A stretch of 64,000 bases of DNA, from NCBI GenBank assembly GCA_965230635.1, contig CBDDLJ010000012.1:31046-95045 (forward strand), in the 5' to 3' direction. Both the position numbers and the translations under genes were made by a program. A model generated the notes under the pieces. That model did no database searches. It was given only the letters and a program-made list of their open reading frames with translations, and was not told the origin of the DNA. Positions 52,101 to 63,800 of the stretch are shown here, one piece after another. The DNA comes from CBDDLJ01 sp965230635. GTDB lineage: Bacteria > Pseudomonadota > Gammaproteobacteria > UBA1113. Each line of letters opens with the position of its first letter. Position 1 is the first letter of the stretch.

Positions 52101-53475
52101 TCAATTATTAAGAGGTGCGTTAAAAGATAATTCAAAATTAAAAAGAGCATTTTTATTTGGTGTTTCAAAAATAGCACAAGAAAGTTTATTTTCTGCTTTT
52201 AATAATCCTGTTTGTTATAGTTTGCTGAATGATTCTAGATATGCAGAGGATTTTGGTTTTAACGATCAGGAAGTTGATGAATTACTAAAAAAATGGCACG
52301 TGCTCAACAAAGTTACACCGGGTTTGGAACAAATGAAAAAGTGGTACGGTGGTTATACTGTTCGCACAGGAGCGAAAAGGTATAATGAAGCATTGTTAAA
52401 CCCTTGGTCTGTACTTAATCAACTGAATGCTGAAACAAAACAGTGTAGCAGTTATTGGGCAGAGAATTCTACAGCAACAATTATTTCGGACTTAATAAAA
52501 AATTGGAAAGAGAAATCGTTGGTTTCACCTATTGACAATGAATATATACAGTCAAATTTTTACAGGAAAATAGCAAGAACATTCATTAAGCTTTTTAGGC
52601 AGAGAAATTATAGGGAAAAATATCCTGAACAGAATGTGCGCAGAGTATATGTTCAGCTAGATGAACATTTAGTATTTAAGGATTTGTTTACCAGTAGAAA
52701 AGCTTTTTGGACATTATTGCATACGGCCGGGTACATTAGTGTGAATGGAGAAAGAAGAAGGAAAAGCAAATCTGAAACTATAATTCATGAACATAGCATT
52801 ATTATTCCCAATGAAGAAGTTTATCTATTCATTAATAAAAAATACGATGAATGGTTTCCTAGCTTTATTAATAAACATACACATAAAAAAATAAGAAAGC
52901 AGTTAGATAGTGCTAATGAAAAAGATATTTTAGAAGGTTTAGAAAAACTGAAATATATTCAGGATATTTCTCAATATGGTGAATATATTCTGAAACTGTT
53001 CAAAAACTGCAGTGGCATAGTCAAGGATGTTGCCAGAAAGCTAATACCAGAGGCACATATCTTTGATGCTCAACAAAACTTTCTTCAAGAGGCAGGTTGC
53101 CATGTAAAACGTGAAGAGTCACTTAAAAAAATAAAAGAAGAAATGGAGGCTTTTACATGGAGAAAAAAAATAGGAGTATTGTATGGAATAAGCGGAGCTG
53201 GAAAAACTGAGTTGGCTAAGGATTATATAAAAATGTTTTTAGGCAGTCAAGCTGAGAAAGCGCCAATAAATAAGTCAGTTTTCAAACCAGCTTTGAGTTT
53301 TCTTTGTTCAGTAGCAGATAATTTTTTTGAAAACTGCCAACGTTTAGCAAAAAAAATAAATGAACACTTACCTGATTTGGAGGAAGAAATCAAGCTCAAC
53401 CAAAGCGAGGGAGATCTCATAGCAGAAATATGGTTAAAGTTAAATAAACACCCAGGATGGTTATTTAGTTTTTGA
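49141..53475 (+). CDS. Giant STAND-type protein, first segment: ankyrins, AAA-ATPase-like domain, start of NB-ARC
   Basis: AGGAGGA precedes the ATG. Residues 1-400 are helical and unknown. Ankyrin repeats occupy about 416-530 (KLSALHYAVLGGHKEIAKRL) and 642-727 (TTALHIAASGQFNSIIKLL). Residues about 775-1120 are an AAA-ATPase-like domain of the PD-(D/E)XK-associated type: SSDFNQVVNGPSYVDKTLIL, the P-loop TRPRRFGKSLT at about 816-826, IYILIDEYDIPF, and WYGGYTV. The nuclease half expected after it is not recognisable. From about 1330 an NB-ARC NTPase begins, with P-loop GVLYGISGAGKTELA at about 1346. The frame ends at TGA 53473-53475 exactly within the Walker B strand (HPGWL...), and an extra T at 53464-53466 explains it: removing one T restores WLLVFDNA in the next frame. 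So this is the first part of one giant gene. Confidence 0.8.
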   Translation: MLSIELLFNKAPFISADSLSDLYANLVLPQDRLFTEEISDFINTEAQSFLTKEQCEKLTRKIKSKTEPCLETLWEHLDSSEQKHLNLSKVLGLVVEKWKEKYPEDYELYELLIGYFSLQGNIVDDSHIAKSLVKADILCNVQKHCLRKAPSSPWHAEVKKHLEQHFQKIENKENQVKLKLSFEEVQVKFDAEINSQSEYIEYTKCVLNYLQESFRSLIENILAKDSVFACWEEDKAAIELSRIVEKNKIEMDWTFLSAPLKTAIFITPCAEINFKEKQVKAPKDEVTTIKYIGGKAEQKNTIIFSPMGNNKKMTITELDNEIIKQKKLGKSIYKTWLLTQAKIYENDKNADYHQLLCLFAAYQIKKTGNTDLKNRVNEVLKKIDNPLCFFLKEKRNQIVKHLLSEAMFVEQINFVDDDGLAPLDIAIENNDIEMCKLFRKCGSDIVASDIDGLLACTTLQRAVKQGHIEIVDWILSENDVDDAFINRVTGNAKLSALHYAVLGGHKEIAKRLIDAGGSFKLRNRQGYYPIEFIDKTDCIDRRKTDDFCSYLYDLDPELIEAGRLDSLLVNILKKGLYSSAKKISKNMTLSKNSIKFIETIFLKLRKYQLSADDAMVNAYTELATRFVKKGFSCNDYFISEKTTALHIAASGQFNSIIKLLTNKGVKQCADENNNYPLHIALMSDNVNVETVQLLLESAESSKMISAANNDRKTPAALAAEQGYQNMLEKIKDRLQSFSTENASKDELAGDIDSNRMGNVYSLLSDDEDDPMPEDILEKGLGSSDFNQVVNGPSYVDKTLILQHFLNDENGMIVLLTRPRRFGKSLTVSMLSQFLTRQKIKEREKSAEVFKKLKIGTYHPELIARHHGKHTVIRMNFSKMERISNAKDAVTVFGSMMAKVYAGFNPVLELIGKENEIKKNYIHKILNKQGDSDDVINSLHYLTEYLYDYYEKKHGPNDARTWIYILIDEYDIPFKNCFDDEKAKGFITQLLRGALKDNSKLKRAFLFGVSKIAQESLFSAFNNPVCYSLLNDSRYAEDFGFNDQEVDELLKKWHVLNKVTPGLEQMKKWYGGYTVRTGAKRYNEALLNPWSVLNQLNAETKQCSSYWAENSTATIISDLIKNWKEKSLVSPIDNEYIQSNFYRKIARTFIKLFRQRNYREKYPEQNVRRVYVQLDEHLVFKDLFTSRKAFWTLLHTAGYISVNGERRRKSKSETIIHEHSIIIPNEEVYLFINKKYDEWFPSFINKHTHKKIRKQLDSANEKDILEGLEKLKYIQDISQYGEYILKLFKNCSGIVKDVARKLIPEAHIFDAQQNFLQEAGCHVKREESLKKIKEEMEAFTWRKKIGVLYGISGAGKTELAKDYIKMFLGSQAEKAPINKSVFKPALSFLCSVADNFFENCQRLAKKINEHLPDLEEEIKLNQSEGDLIAEIWLKLNKHPGWLFSF

Positions 53476-54862
53476 TAATGCTAGAAAAGGAGATAGAACT
53501 AGTGATTATTTATTACCACAAGCAACACATCAACACGATATAGATCAGCAGATCTTGCTAATAACTCGAGATTCTAAGTTTTCTCTTAATAAGGAGCTTA
53601 CTAAGAAATTTGAAATCAAATCGATTAGAGCGAACCCATTTTCGAATGAAGAGGCGAAATTTTATCTAATTAACTCATTACACATATTAATCAGTCAAGA
53701 AAATACTGAAACAATAGTCAATAGTTTGGTCAGCAAGTTAAGTTGTTTACCTTCAGCACTAAAAATTGCAGTTAATCACATTAAACAGGGATCTCTCTCA
53801 ATTGCAGAATACATTAAAACGCTTGACATTGATGGAGAAAAGCGAAAGAGCACATCATATTTACCATTTTTAAATGCACAAATAGGAAGTCTTAGTCAAG
53901 TAGTTGAGCAGGCAAAGAAGGATAATAAAACTCAATGGTTTTATCCTTTTATTGCTAGTGCTTATCTTGATAACAAAGAAATTCCTCGTTACTTGCTCGA
54001 AAGAGTTTCTAACAAAAAAAGTGTTGATATTATGGAATATAAACTTTCTGAGCTTTCACTTATTACGGTTGTGGATTCTACGAAATACAGTATGCATAAC
54101 TTAGTGCAACCCGCTATCAGGCAAATAATGGAAGAACAATATGACGAGTCATGTGACTATATCTTAAAAAAGTTGCTGTCAAAATTGTATAGTATACACA
54201 TAGAAAATAAATGTGCCAAAGGAAGATATTTGTTGCCTCCTGATTTAGTCAGGCAAGGAAAACGATTAATCTATCATGCAAAGCGGCGAAATGGCTTGAT
54301 ATCTAGCGAAATGATAGGGTTATTTAAAGCGATTTGTCATCAAGAATGGCTAGATCAGCGAGATTTTGAGGGAACTGCTAAAAGCATTAGTGAACTTATT
54401 GATGAAATTAAACAAATTGAAAAAGTAAAACTTCAACAGCACCTTTCACCATTATTGGATTATCTAGCTTTTTCATATATGTCCTCGGGGCAAAATGATA
54501 AGGCAGCACCACTGATGAAATTTATAAGCAATGCGCAAGGTAAATCTAAAAAGTCACAGCGACCATTTTGGGAGTGCTTGCGTGGGTATTGGGAATCTTA
54601 CCAAGGGAGATATCAAGAAGCAGAGGGCATTATTAATGAGCTCCATGAGGACATCCAATTGTTAGAAGAATTGGATAAAGGGTATGCTTATCACTTGTTA
54701 GGGAATATTTACTACTATCAGAATCGCCTAGAAGAATCAGTGCGAGCCTATGACAAGGCGTTGGAGATAAAAACAAAATATTTTGCTGGCGAACAGCATT
54801 TTGAGGTGGCTATTACATATCATGCTAAAGGCAAAGTTAAATGTGTGGCAAGGAGACTCTGA
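53476..54862 (+). CDS. Giant STAND-type protein, second segment: rest of first NB-ARC and TPRs
   Basis: This frame continues the first segment after a +1 shift: DNARKGDRTSDYLLPQA, then LLITRDSKFS (sensor strand) and SKLSCLPSALKIAVNHIKQG, the GLPLA-like NB-ARC motif, then a winged-helix-like part (YKLSELSLITVV, YSMHNLVQPAIRQIM). TPR repeats begin near 54440 (YAYHLLGNIYYYQNRLEESV). The only start codon for independent translation is a TTG with no ribosome site, so it is not a separate gene. A second shift occurs near 54842: this frame ends KCVARRL-stop, while the next frame reads VWQGDSDEAKANLIKALKI. That restores exact TPR spacing if one base is removed. Confidence 0.75.
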
Positions 54863-57800
54863 TGAAGCTAAAGCAAACTTAATTAAGGCACTTAAAATAA
54901 AACAAAACGAGATTTCTGGCCTGGAGAAAATACACTCTAGCATTGCCTCTACCGAAAACGCTTTAAGTGAATTAGATCTTAGAGAAGGTGATTATAGCTC
55001 TGCCATTAAAAAATGTTATCATGCGCTATCTATTAAGAAAAAAACCTTAACGAGGCAGGATCATCCTAGCCTAGGTTATAGCTATTTAAGACTGGCTCAA
55101 ATGCGTTATGAAAGTAAACATATTCCTGATGTTTGTGAAAGTGAACATATCCCTGATGCTAGGGAATGTATAAACAAATCTATCGATATTTATTTGAAGC
55201 CGTTAGTGCGCTATGATCACATGTTAACATGTTTAGGGCTTTCTTTGCTTCTTACACTAGATGAAGAAGCTTACGATGAAGTTTATAATGATAGATTAAA
55301 AACATTTGCCAGCCATTTGCTAAATCCAATTGTAAGCCTAGAGAATTATGCAGAGAATTCACTCCTGTTGCGTAATATGGTTAGTCCAACTTACAGATGG
55401 CCTGACTCAATGATGGAGAGCAAGAATGATCGTATATATGACTTCGTTTTATTAATGGAGAAGTTGTGGCTAGATTCTCCAACAATAGTGCTAGGGTTAT
55501 CATACTATTGCCTTGCATTAACAAAAAGCAAGAAGGATTTATATTCAGCATTATATTACTATGGAAAATCTTTAACTGTTCTAAAAAAAGTTGCCAGCAA
55601 TAATAAAACGCTATCAAATACTGCGCGCAGTGTGATAAAAGATAACCAACGAAAGATAGTCGATAGCATTCAATCCTTAGGAAAGCTGGCTGACATTAAA
55701 GAAAGACGAGTTAGTGAGATATTAAGTTCGTTACACTTAAAAAGAAAAAGTAGTAATTTTCTTCAGAAACATAAAAATGATCTCCAGAATTTACTAGAAA
55801 AAACATTTCAGCGGCATGTTTATGCTGAGGCAAGGTTGCTAGGAACTCAACGCCAATTAACTAACCCCAGATTTAATCGCATTGATTTTTTAAGCAAAAC
55901 TTACAATATATTGCAACAGTGGAAACATGCTGTTTTTTCTGGACCAGCCGGAGTTGGAAAAAAACATCTTGCCTTAGCTTTCTCACAGTCTTATATTGTT
56001 GATTATCCTTATATTTGCTGGTTTGATGCTGGAAGCATGTGCTCAATGGCAAACTCATGTCGTATTATAGCGAATGAGTTTGGTATGAATTTGGCATCAG
56101 ATATGACACATAGTTCAATTATCTGGAAAGTGTTCAGTCATCTTGTTGCTGGTTATGACTTACAATTAATCTTAGAAGCAGATATTGAAACTACACAGAT
56201 CAAGACAAATAATTTTCTGATACTAGATCAACAAGGAAATTGGAAATTAAAACATATACGCCGAAATCGCGTACCTAAAACATACTTGTTAGATAAAGGT
56301 AATGCGTCTTATCAGCGGCTTTTGAGAATATTGCATGATGTTACAGAAACAACACTTTATCAAGATAATAATAATATAGAAAAGAAACTGCAGCTTCTCT
56401 TCGAGCTACCATCTATTGTTGGATATCCTCAGCGCTCAAGAGCACTCTTAATTTTTGCAGATATGGAAGAAACTAAGCAACTTGATTTTTATCTTTCTTC
56501 TTTATCTCATCACAATATTATTATGACTGTACACAATCAAGGTAACATGAAAGATGAGAAAGTAAGATTACACACAGATTATAAAAATCTATCAGCTCAA
56601 AGTGATAATATTTTAACTAGCTTACAGGAGTTTGGGGTTAAAGAAATACAAATTAACGAACTCACCAAAGGAGAAATCAATAATTATATAGGTGATGAAA
56701 AGTACAATGTCATTACCAGTATTGAGAAACGTTTAGGCTGTTCTCCATTGTTGTTGACAATTGTTCTTGTGTTTATAAGCAAGCAAAAACAACCTTATGA
56801 TATGGAAAAATACTTAGAAGCTCATGCTAATTTTCAACTAAACGAGATGAATGAACCTGATGAGTTGCAAAAAAGGCATTGTGAATGGCTAGAGAAAATT
56901 AATGGAATAAGAATCGCTCGTGAGAGTGTAAAAGTACTAGGAATGTGCTTAAATGAGATTGAAAAAACACACAACAATGTGAAAGATGTTTTATATTTGA
57001 TAGCTTGTTATCTCTATAGAGGATATGTTAGCAATACTTTATTGGAAGAAATGTTATGGGTAGGTAATAAAAAAATAACTCCAAAGCAAAAAAAATCTTT
57101 AAATGACTTGCTTAGAGCATTGAAAAGTTATCGTTTAATAGGGTTTGAAGAGACAAAAAATAGTAATAACAAGATCACTGTATCTTTATTAATGCAGTAC
57201 ACCGCTTACTTTTATAAAAAAGAAGATGTAGCTAGATGTCTTTCAGGACCGTTAAATTATCTTATTAAGAAGTTTAATTATGACCGAAATAAGCCAGAGA
57301 CTATTCACACTAGTGAGAATTATTTGTCTCATGTCTTGACAATATTGGATCGTGCTAAACAATTTGGTTTTGTTACTATTTTCACTCAGGAAGAAAAATA
57401 TAAGACACTTTTAACGGCATTGCTAACCTTGTCAGTTCGTGTTGGAAATTATTTTCTTTATTATCAACGAGATCAGAAGCAAGCATATATTTACCTGTCT
57501 CTAGGTCACAATATCATAGAAGCTTTTGCACAATTATTTGATAGAAGTATACTAAAAATAGAGCTGAAATCTTGTTTGGTTGTATATAACTATATGAATA
57601 ATGATGTTGACAGTACTCAGCATGCTCAGGAAGAATGTTCAGAGCTTATCAACTTATTAGAGCACTTTCCTTATAAGCTTTGTGATAAAAAAGCATCAAT
57701 GGTTGAAAAAGCTAGAGTTTACCTTATTCGAGGTGATTTATGTGAGCATAAAGCAAACTATAGAAAAATGAAGTATTATTATAAAAAAGCCTCTAGTACT

Positions 57801-60800
57801 CAAGAAGAAGCGATAAATATGGGGGCAAAAATCCAACTTGATATAACCATGGTTATAGATGCAAAAGCAAAACTGGCTTATGATTTAGGCGATTTTGGAA
57901 ATGCAAAAGAAAAATATAAGATATCGTTGCAGAAAAAAAGAAATATTTTGGGAGATATACCACATATTAGTATTGCATCTAGTTTAGACGCATTAGGAAA
58001 TGTCTATTATCAGCAGGGACGATTTAAGAAAGCACAAACATGTTATAAGCAATCAACTGACATAAAAAAACAAATCTACTTAACTTGGCGCCATCCTGAA
58101 ATCGTGACCTCAATACGACGATTGGGAGATGCAGATTTTCAGTTGGCAATGACGTTGCCTGACAATACGGATAGAAATACTTTGTTGAGAAGAGCTGAGA
58201 TCCATTATCAAAAAGTATTAGAAGCGCTACAACATACAAAGCATCATCTGGAGTTGGCTTATGCAAATCGTGGTTTAGGATATATTTGCTCCGCAAAAAA
58301 TAAGCATCTTGAAGCATTAAATTTTTATAATGTTGCTATGGGAGAAATATTTAAAATCTATGGTTTTAATAGTAAGCATCCATCTATACCTTTAATACGT
58401 CGGCTTATTGCTGAAGCACTATATGAATTACAAGATTATCAAGGAGCAAAGCGCCAGCTTATTAGAGCATTGACAATGCAGACTAAGCAAATTTACGGTA
58501 CAGAAAATCTACCTAAAGAAGATAATTACTATATTGCTTACACACGAGTATTGCTAGCCAAAGTTCAAAAAGAGCTGAAAGAAGATAATGTTATTAGCTT
58601 GGAATTGGCTAGAGATGATAGGGAAGTTGTAGAGGAGCTAGAGAAAAATAACTCTGTTAAAAATATTGCTCTAACAGATATTACAGGCTATGATGTTGCT
58701 TCACACCAAACTATAGATATTATCCCAGGTCAACCTAATGATGATGGAAGGCTTATTAAAGATGCTTTTGTTAAACCAGGTATCTGCATATTGATTGATG
58801 AACCTGGTGCTGATAAAATAGATTTATTTTTGAATGCTTTGTTGACAATGCCATTAAGTGAGTTTCCTGGCGGCATTTATTGGTTTGATCTGCAGCTGTT
58901 GTCTGTAATGGGTTCACTTCATGCTGATAATGATATTAATAAATTTCAAATTCGTTATTTTAGACGGCGTTTTCAAACTTTATTTGGATGTTCTCTTCAA
59001 AATAGTCAGGAATTTAACTGTGAAGAAAAAAGTAACAATGATGCTTCTATAGTAAGACAAGCATTTAAAAAAGAGGCAGAAAGCTTAATGCAACAAAAGA
59101 AAGGAACGAAGAAAGGTAAAGCCCTTTTTATATTCTTAGGTGCTAACTGTACTACGTTATTAAGAGATTGTCTTACTGATATATCATCTCAGCATAATGC
59201 TGCTATTATTTCTTCAGACCACTCTTGGCGCTCGTTCGCTGAAAACTCAGAGGAGAACATCAGCTCAATACTATTTAAACCTGTTCATGCCAGTTTGGCA
59301 TTATCCTATCTAGAGCTAGGAGATTCTTATCAACTGGACAATTGGCCTCAAACCATTAATAATTTTTTCTTAAAAAAACTTAAGCTATATATAGATAGAG
59401 TGCGTGAACAGTTCAGTTCTACAACAGATATGATTGAGCATATAAAAGTCACTTTTCCGAACATTAAAGATTCTAATGATTGCTTGGTTCTTTTGATTAG
59501 AATGCAGTTTGATTATATTAATAGTACTGAAAATTCAACGCAATTAGTTGATAATTTTAAATTGATCGCTTATTTTTTGAGTGGCATATTGCCCAGACGA
59601 TTTTTTGAATATGGTTCTTCAAAAGGTAGTGCTGAAAAATTATCAAAACAAGGTCTTATAAGAGCAACATCTTCTAAAAAATATTATTTCTTGCACCCGT
59701 TAGTCCATAGTGCCGTGCAAAAGTTAGAAAACAATAATTCTAATAAAGAATATGAGACAAATAGAATTCAAATGCTGGTTAACCATATTCATAATTCATT
59801 AAAACAGCAGCTTAGAGCCCCTTTTTTGCAGTTTCATTTACCTAAAGAACCATGGAGAAAATTATATCCTCTTGTAGAGCCAATATTATTTTTGCATGAG
59901 AGAATTCGTAGTGATGAAAAACTATTGGGTGATATGTGCAAGCCGTGGTCAAATATTCTACTTCGAGGTGCTTATTGGTTATTATTACAAAATTGCACCT
60001 CTGAAGCAAAATGTTTAATAACTTCTGCGAGGTTTCTATCATCATCAGTGAGTAGACTAGAACATTGGCAGTATGCCGTATACTGTTTTATAGAGGGATT
60101 GGCATATTATCAAGCAGGTCAGGATAAAAAGGGATTTAAGCAATATAATACAGCCTATGAGATGCTTTGTAATTTTTATCCAAAACAATTTGAAGGTTTA
60201 ATTGATCGCATCAATGAAAGTAAAATACAAGATAGATTTTCGCCAAGAATGTGTGGTTCTTCTTCCATCGAAAATTTAAAACTTGGATCATCAGATAAGA
60301 GTCTGAGAGATAAAGGATTATCAAAAGATGCTAAACGAGTTATGGCGGTTCTGCTCAGTTTTTGGGCTGAAGCATATTTAGAAAGAAAAACAAACCGTAT
60401 TTTAGCAGCACGATATGTTGAAGAGGCTTTTCTGTTAAAGCAAGAGTGTTATGCTAGCACTCACCCTGAAATAGCCATTGCATACTTTATGTTAGCTCGC
60501 TGTGCTGATAATGATGATGACGTCTTGGAATATTGTAATTTTGCGGATAACATTTTTGAGAAGTTAGCTTATCCAGTGAATCATCAGTATAGAATAGAAA
60601 TAGTCGAGTTACAAGTTAAAGCACTGCATAATAAAAATATAGCAAATCAAGCTTTTGGCAGATTGATACAAAATGTGAAAACTATAACAGACAGTAATGC
60701 ACAATACGCATTTCGACACAGTGGGAGAATGCAATTCCTCAGAGCTCGCATTAGTTTTTTTCAACGTAACTATCGCCAAGTTAGTCAGCGATTAGCATGG

Positions 60801-63800
60801 GTGTTAAGTGCAAGTGATGTGCAGGAAGATAACTGGCTAACAGTTGATGCGTTTACATTACGTGGGATGGCCAATTTAGAACAATCACACTATAATATTG
60901 CAAAAAAAGCCTTAATGCATGCTCTTGATAGCTTGCTCAAATTATCAGTGAATTTAATCGAAGATAAAGAAGAAATTAGTCCAGTATTAATGAGTGACAT
61001 TGACAGTTATCGACGCTTTGCAACTCCTCAGCAAGCAACATTGATGTATTATTTGGGTTTTCATGCTTATCGCCATGGTAATTGGGAACTGGCAGAGACT
61101 TACTATGATGAGGCTATCAAAATCAATTTACTTTGCTTGGGAATTAAAAGTGCAAAGTCGGAAGTTGAAGATATATTCAAAGCATTTTTAAATAATAAAT
61201 CTGAATCTGGTGCTTATACGTTGCATGAAAAAGGCAATATTTACTATCGTATGGGACAATATGAACAAGCAAATAAGTATTTTGGTTGGGCGCTTGAGAT
61301 ACAAAAAGCTTTTTATGGTGAAGCTACTAGTGTTAAACATTTAGTCTGTACTTACTGTTGTATGGCTAGAGTGGCATTGGATAATGGTGATCTAAAGACA
61401 GCAAAAAATGCTTTAGATAATGCTGAAAAATATGCAGATGATCCTAGAGAAGTGATGCTAAATATCTATAGAGCAAGATTATTTTATTTGCAAGGCCATT
61501 ATCACCAGGCACAAGATAGCTTACATCGCACACTAAAATATCAACAAAAACTGGGGCTGGAACAGATCGGAGAAACCAAACATGTTAACATTGTACGTAT
61601 TAAAACGTTGCTTGGACGTGTTAAATATCGGTTGGGTCTATATCTTGAGGCTGATGAATTGCTGAATGATGCCCTAACAACCAATAAAGATATTTATGGA
61701 GGAAATCATTTCGATCATGCCACTATTTTAAGATATTTAGCTGATATTTATATTGCACAAGGTCAGTTAGAAAAAGCAAAAGGATATTATGATCGAGCAG
61801 ACAGTATAGCAAATAGTTTTTTTAAGAATGAGAGTCATCCAGAGCGCATAAAAATTATGCGTGGTAATGCGCAATATTACCACGCAATTGCTGTTGTTCC
61901 TGACTCTAAAGGAGAAGTAAAAAAGTCAGAATCAAAAAAACATATGAGTAGAGCAAAAAAAATATTAGAAAAACTATTAACGAAACAGGGGCTTAGACAT
62001 TCTATAGCTAATAAGTCAAGTAATAAAAAAACTTCTATATTATATGACACGTCTGGAATCACTCCGCACCCTGAGATTGCTGAGACACTTTATTTGCTTG
62101 CCAAAGTTTATGCAGCTATTGATCAAGTTTCAAGTGCTGATGACTGTTTTGAAAAATCACTTACTATGTTTATAGATTACTACAAAAAATTTGATAAACA
62201 TCATCCTCATTTGATTATATTTTATTGTAATTATGCTAAATTTGAGTATGAACAAAGAAGATGGGATAGAGCTGAAGATAAATTAAGACGTGCGAGAGAG
62301 CTGTGTGGAGAAATCCCCGTTCACTCTAAAAGTTATCCCTATGTTGCAGAAATATACGCGCTATTTGCAAATGTCCATTTTGAACAAGCAGATTATAGTC
62401 AGTCTATCGATAATGTGGAGCAGGGGCTTAATATTCAACAAAGTAGTTATGGACAGCAACCTCATAGCACCACGGTGCGATTATATTTAGCACAAGCAAC
62501 CACTGATTGGCTACTGGGAGAGAAAGTTAAAGCCATTTCGATACTTAGAAAAGCTTATTTAATGTGTCATAATTTATTTGGCGAGAAATCAGATTCTGAT
62601 ATAGCTATATCTGTTCAAAAACAGTTAACTTACTATTCCCATTTATATTATAAAAAAAGCAACTTTCATAGAGAGCATCAATTGCTTAATTTGTCTGTAC
62701 AGGAGGATTCTAATCCCATATTTTTTCCTGAAGACAATATAACCCCTAATTTTAAAACCAGCAAAGTGTATAAGGACTACTGGGAAAAATATCTAAATAA
62801 AATGGAAAAATATTTAGAAAAAAAAGGGACTGTGATTGTTTGTGGATATCCAAGCACGAGGGTAAGTAAGTTACCAGCTCTTTATGGTAATAAACACTGT
62901 AATATTCATAATTTTAATGCCTTAAAACCGGATATAGTTTCAAAGTATGGAAAGGCTTATTGGATAGAAGCTAGTGAAAGTGAATGTTTACGATTTTCAT
63001 TACGGCGTATTTTATTACAACAGAATAGAAAAAAAGGTTTATGTGTATTTTCTGGTATTAAAAATTTCAGTATTTTTAACTCATATATTGATAAGTTAAA
63101 CCAGCTGTCAGAATATTATGATATTATTTTTACAGTTGAAAGTGATATTGAAAGACAAAAAGAATCCCTAAAAGTATTAAGAGAAAAATATAATTTCTCA
63201 ATGCCGCCTACTTTAGTTTTAGACTCCGGGGATGTAAAACTTTCGAAGATTATTATGAAAAATTTACTAGGGAGTGTGACAGGTAGTGATGGAGATATGC
63301 TGCGCGATAAGCTTGCATCAATGTTAAATAATATGCAGCTATGTATTGAACAAGCAGCTCATGCTATCGGAGCCATGTATGTTAGCTGTAATGGAAAAGG
63401 AGGGGAGCAATCAGCTATAATTCGTTATATAGAAAAATTACAAGAAGCAAAAAATATTTTCAGTGAAAAATTCTGCCAACTGTCACATAAAGTAATGCTT
63501 TGTGCTACGGCATACATAAACTTAACTTTGCTAGCAGACTCTATAAAAGAAGAATCCAAAAATGGGTTGATTGTGATTTGCGCAAGTGCTTACTATGATG
63601 GTAGTTACTTAAAACGCGACATGGTAGCATCTGACATGGTAGTATCTGACATGAAAGTAAATGATTTTAAAATGAAAGCAGATAAGTTTAAAGAAGCCAT
63701 AATACATCTACGAGATGAATGGTCATTGGCAGAAATAACAAACTATCAAGAATGCAAATTTAAAATTTCAGATCCGATACAGGAAGCGGTACGGCAGTAT

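Noticed and set aside
53461..53480. Programmed +1 frameshift at TTT-TGA in the giant gene
   Set aside because: A Phe codon slipping at UUU-UGA would also reach the next frame, as in prfB. But the canonical Walker B sequence WLLVFDNA is restored only if the extra base lies upstream at 53464-53466, and there is no Shine-Dalgarno-like stimulator. The second shift near 54842 is not at its stop codon either.
53555..54862. Second segment as an independent 435-residue gene
   Set aside because: It starts mid-domain with TTG, lacks a ribosome site, and continues the NB-ARC motifs of the previous frame exactly.
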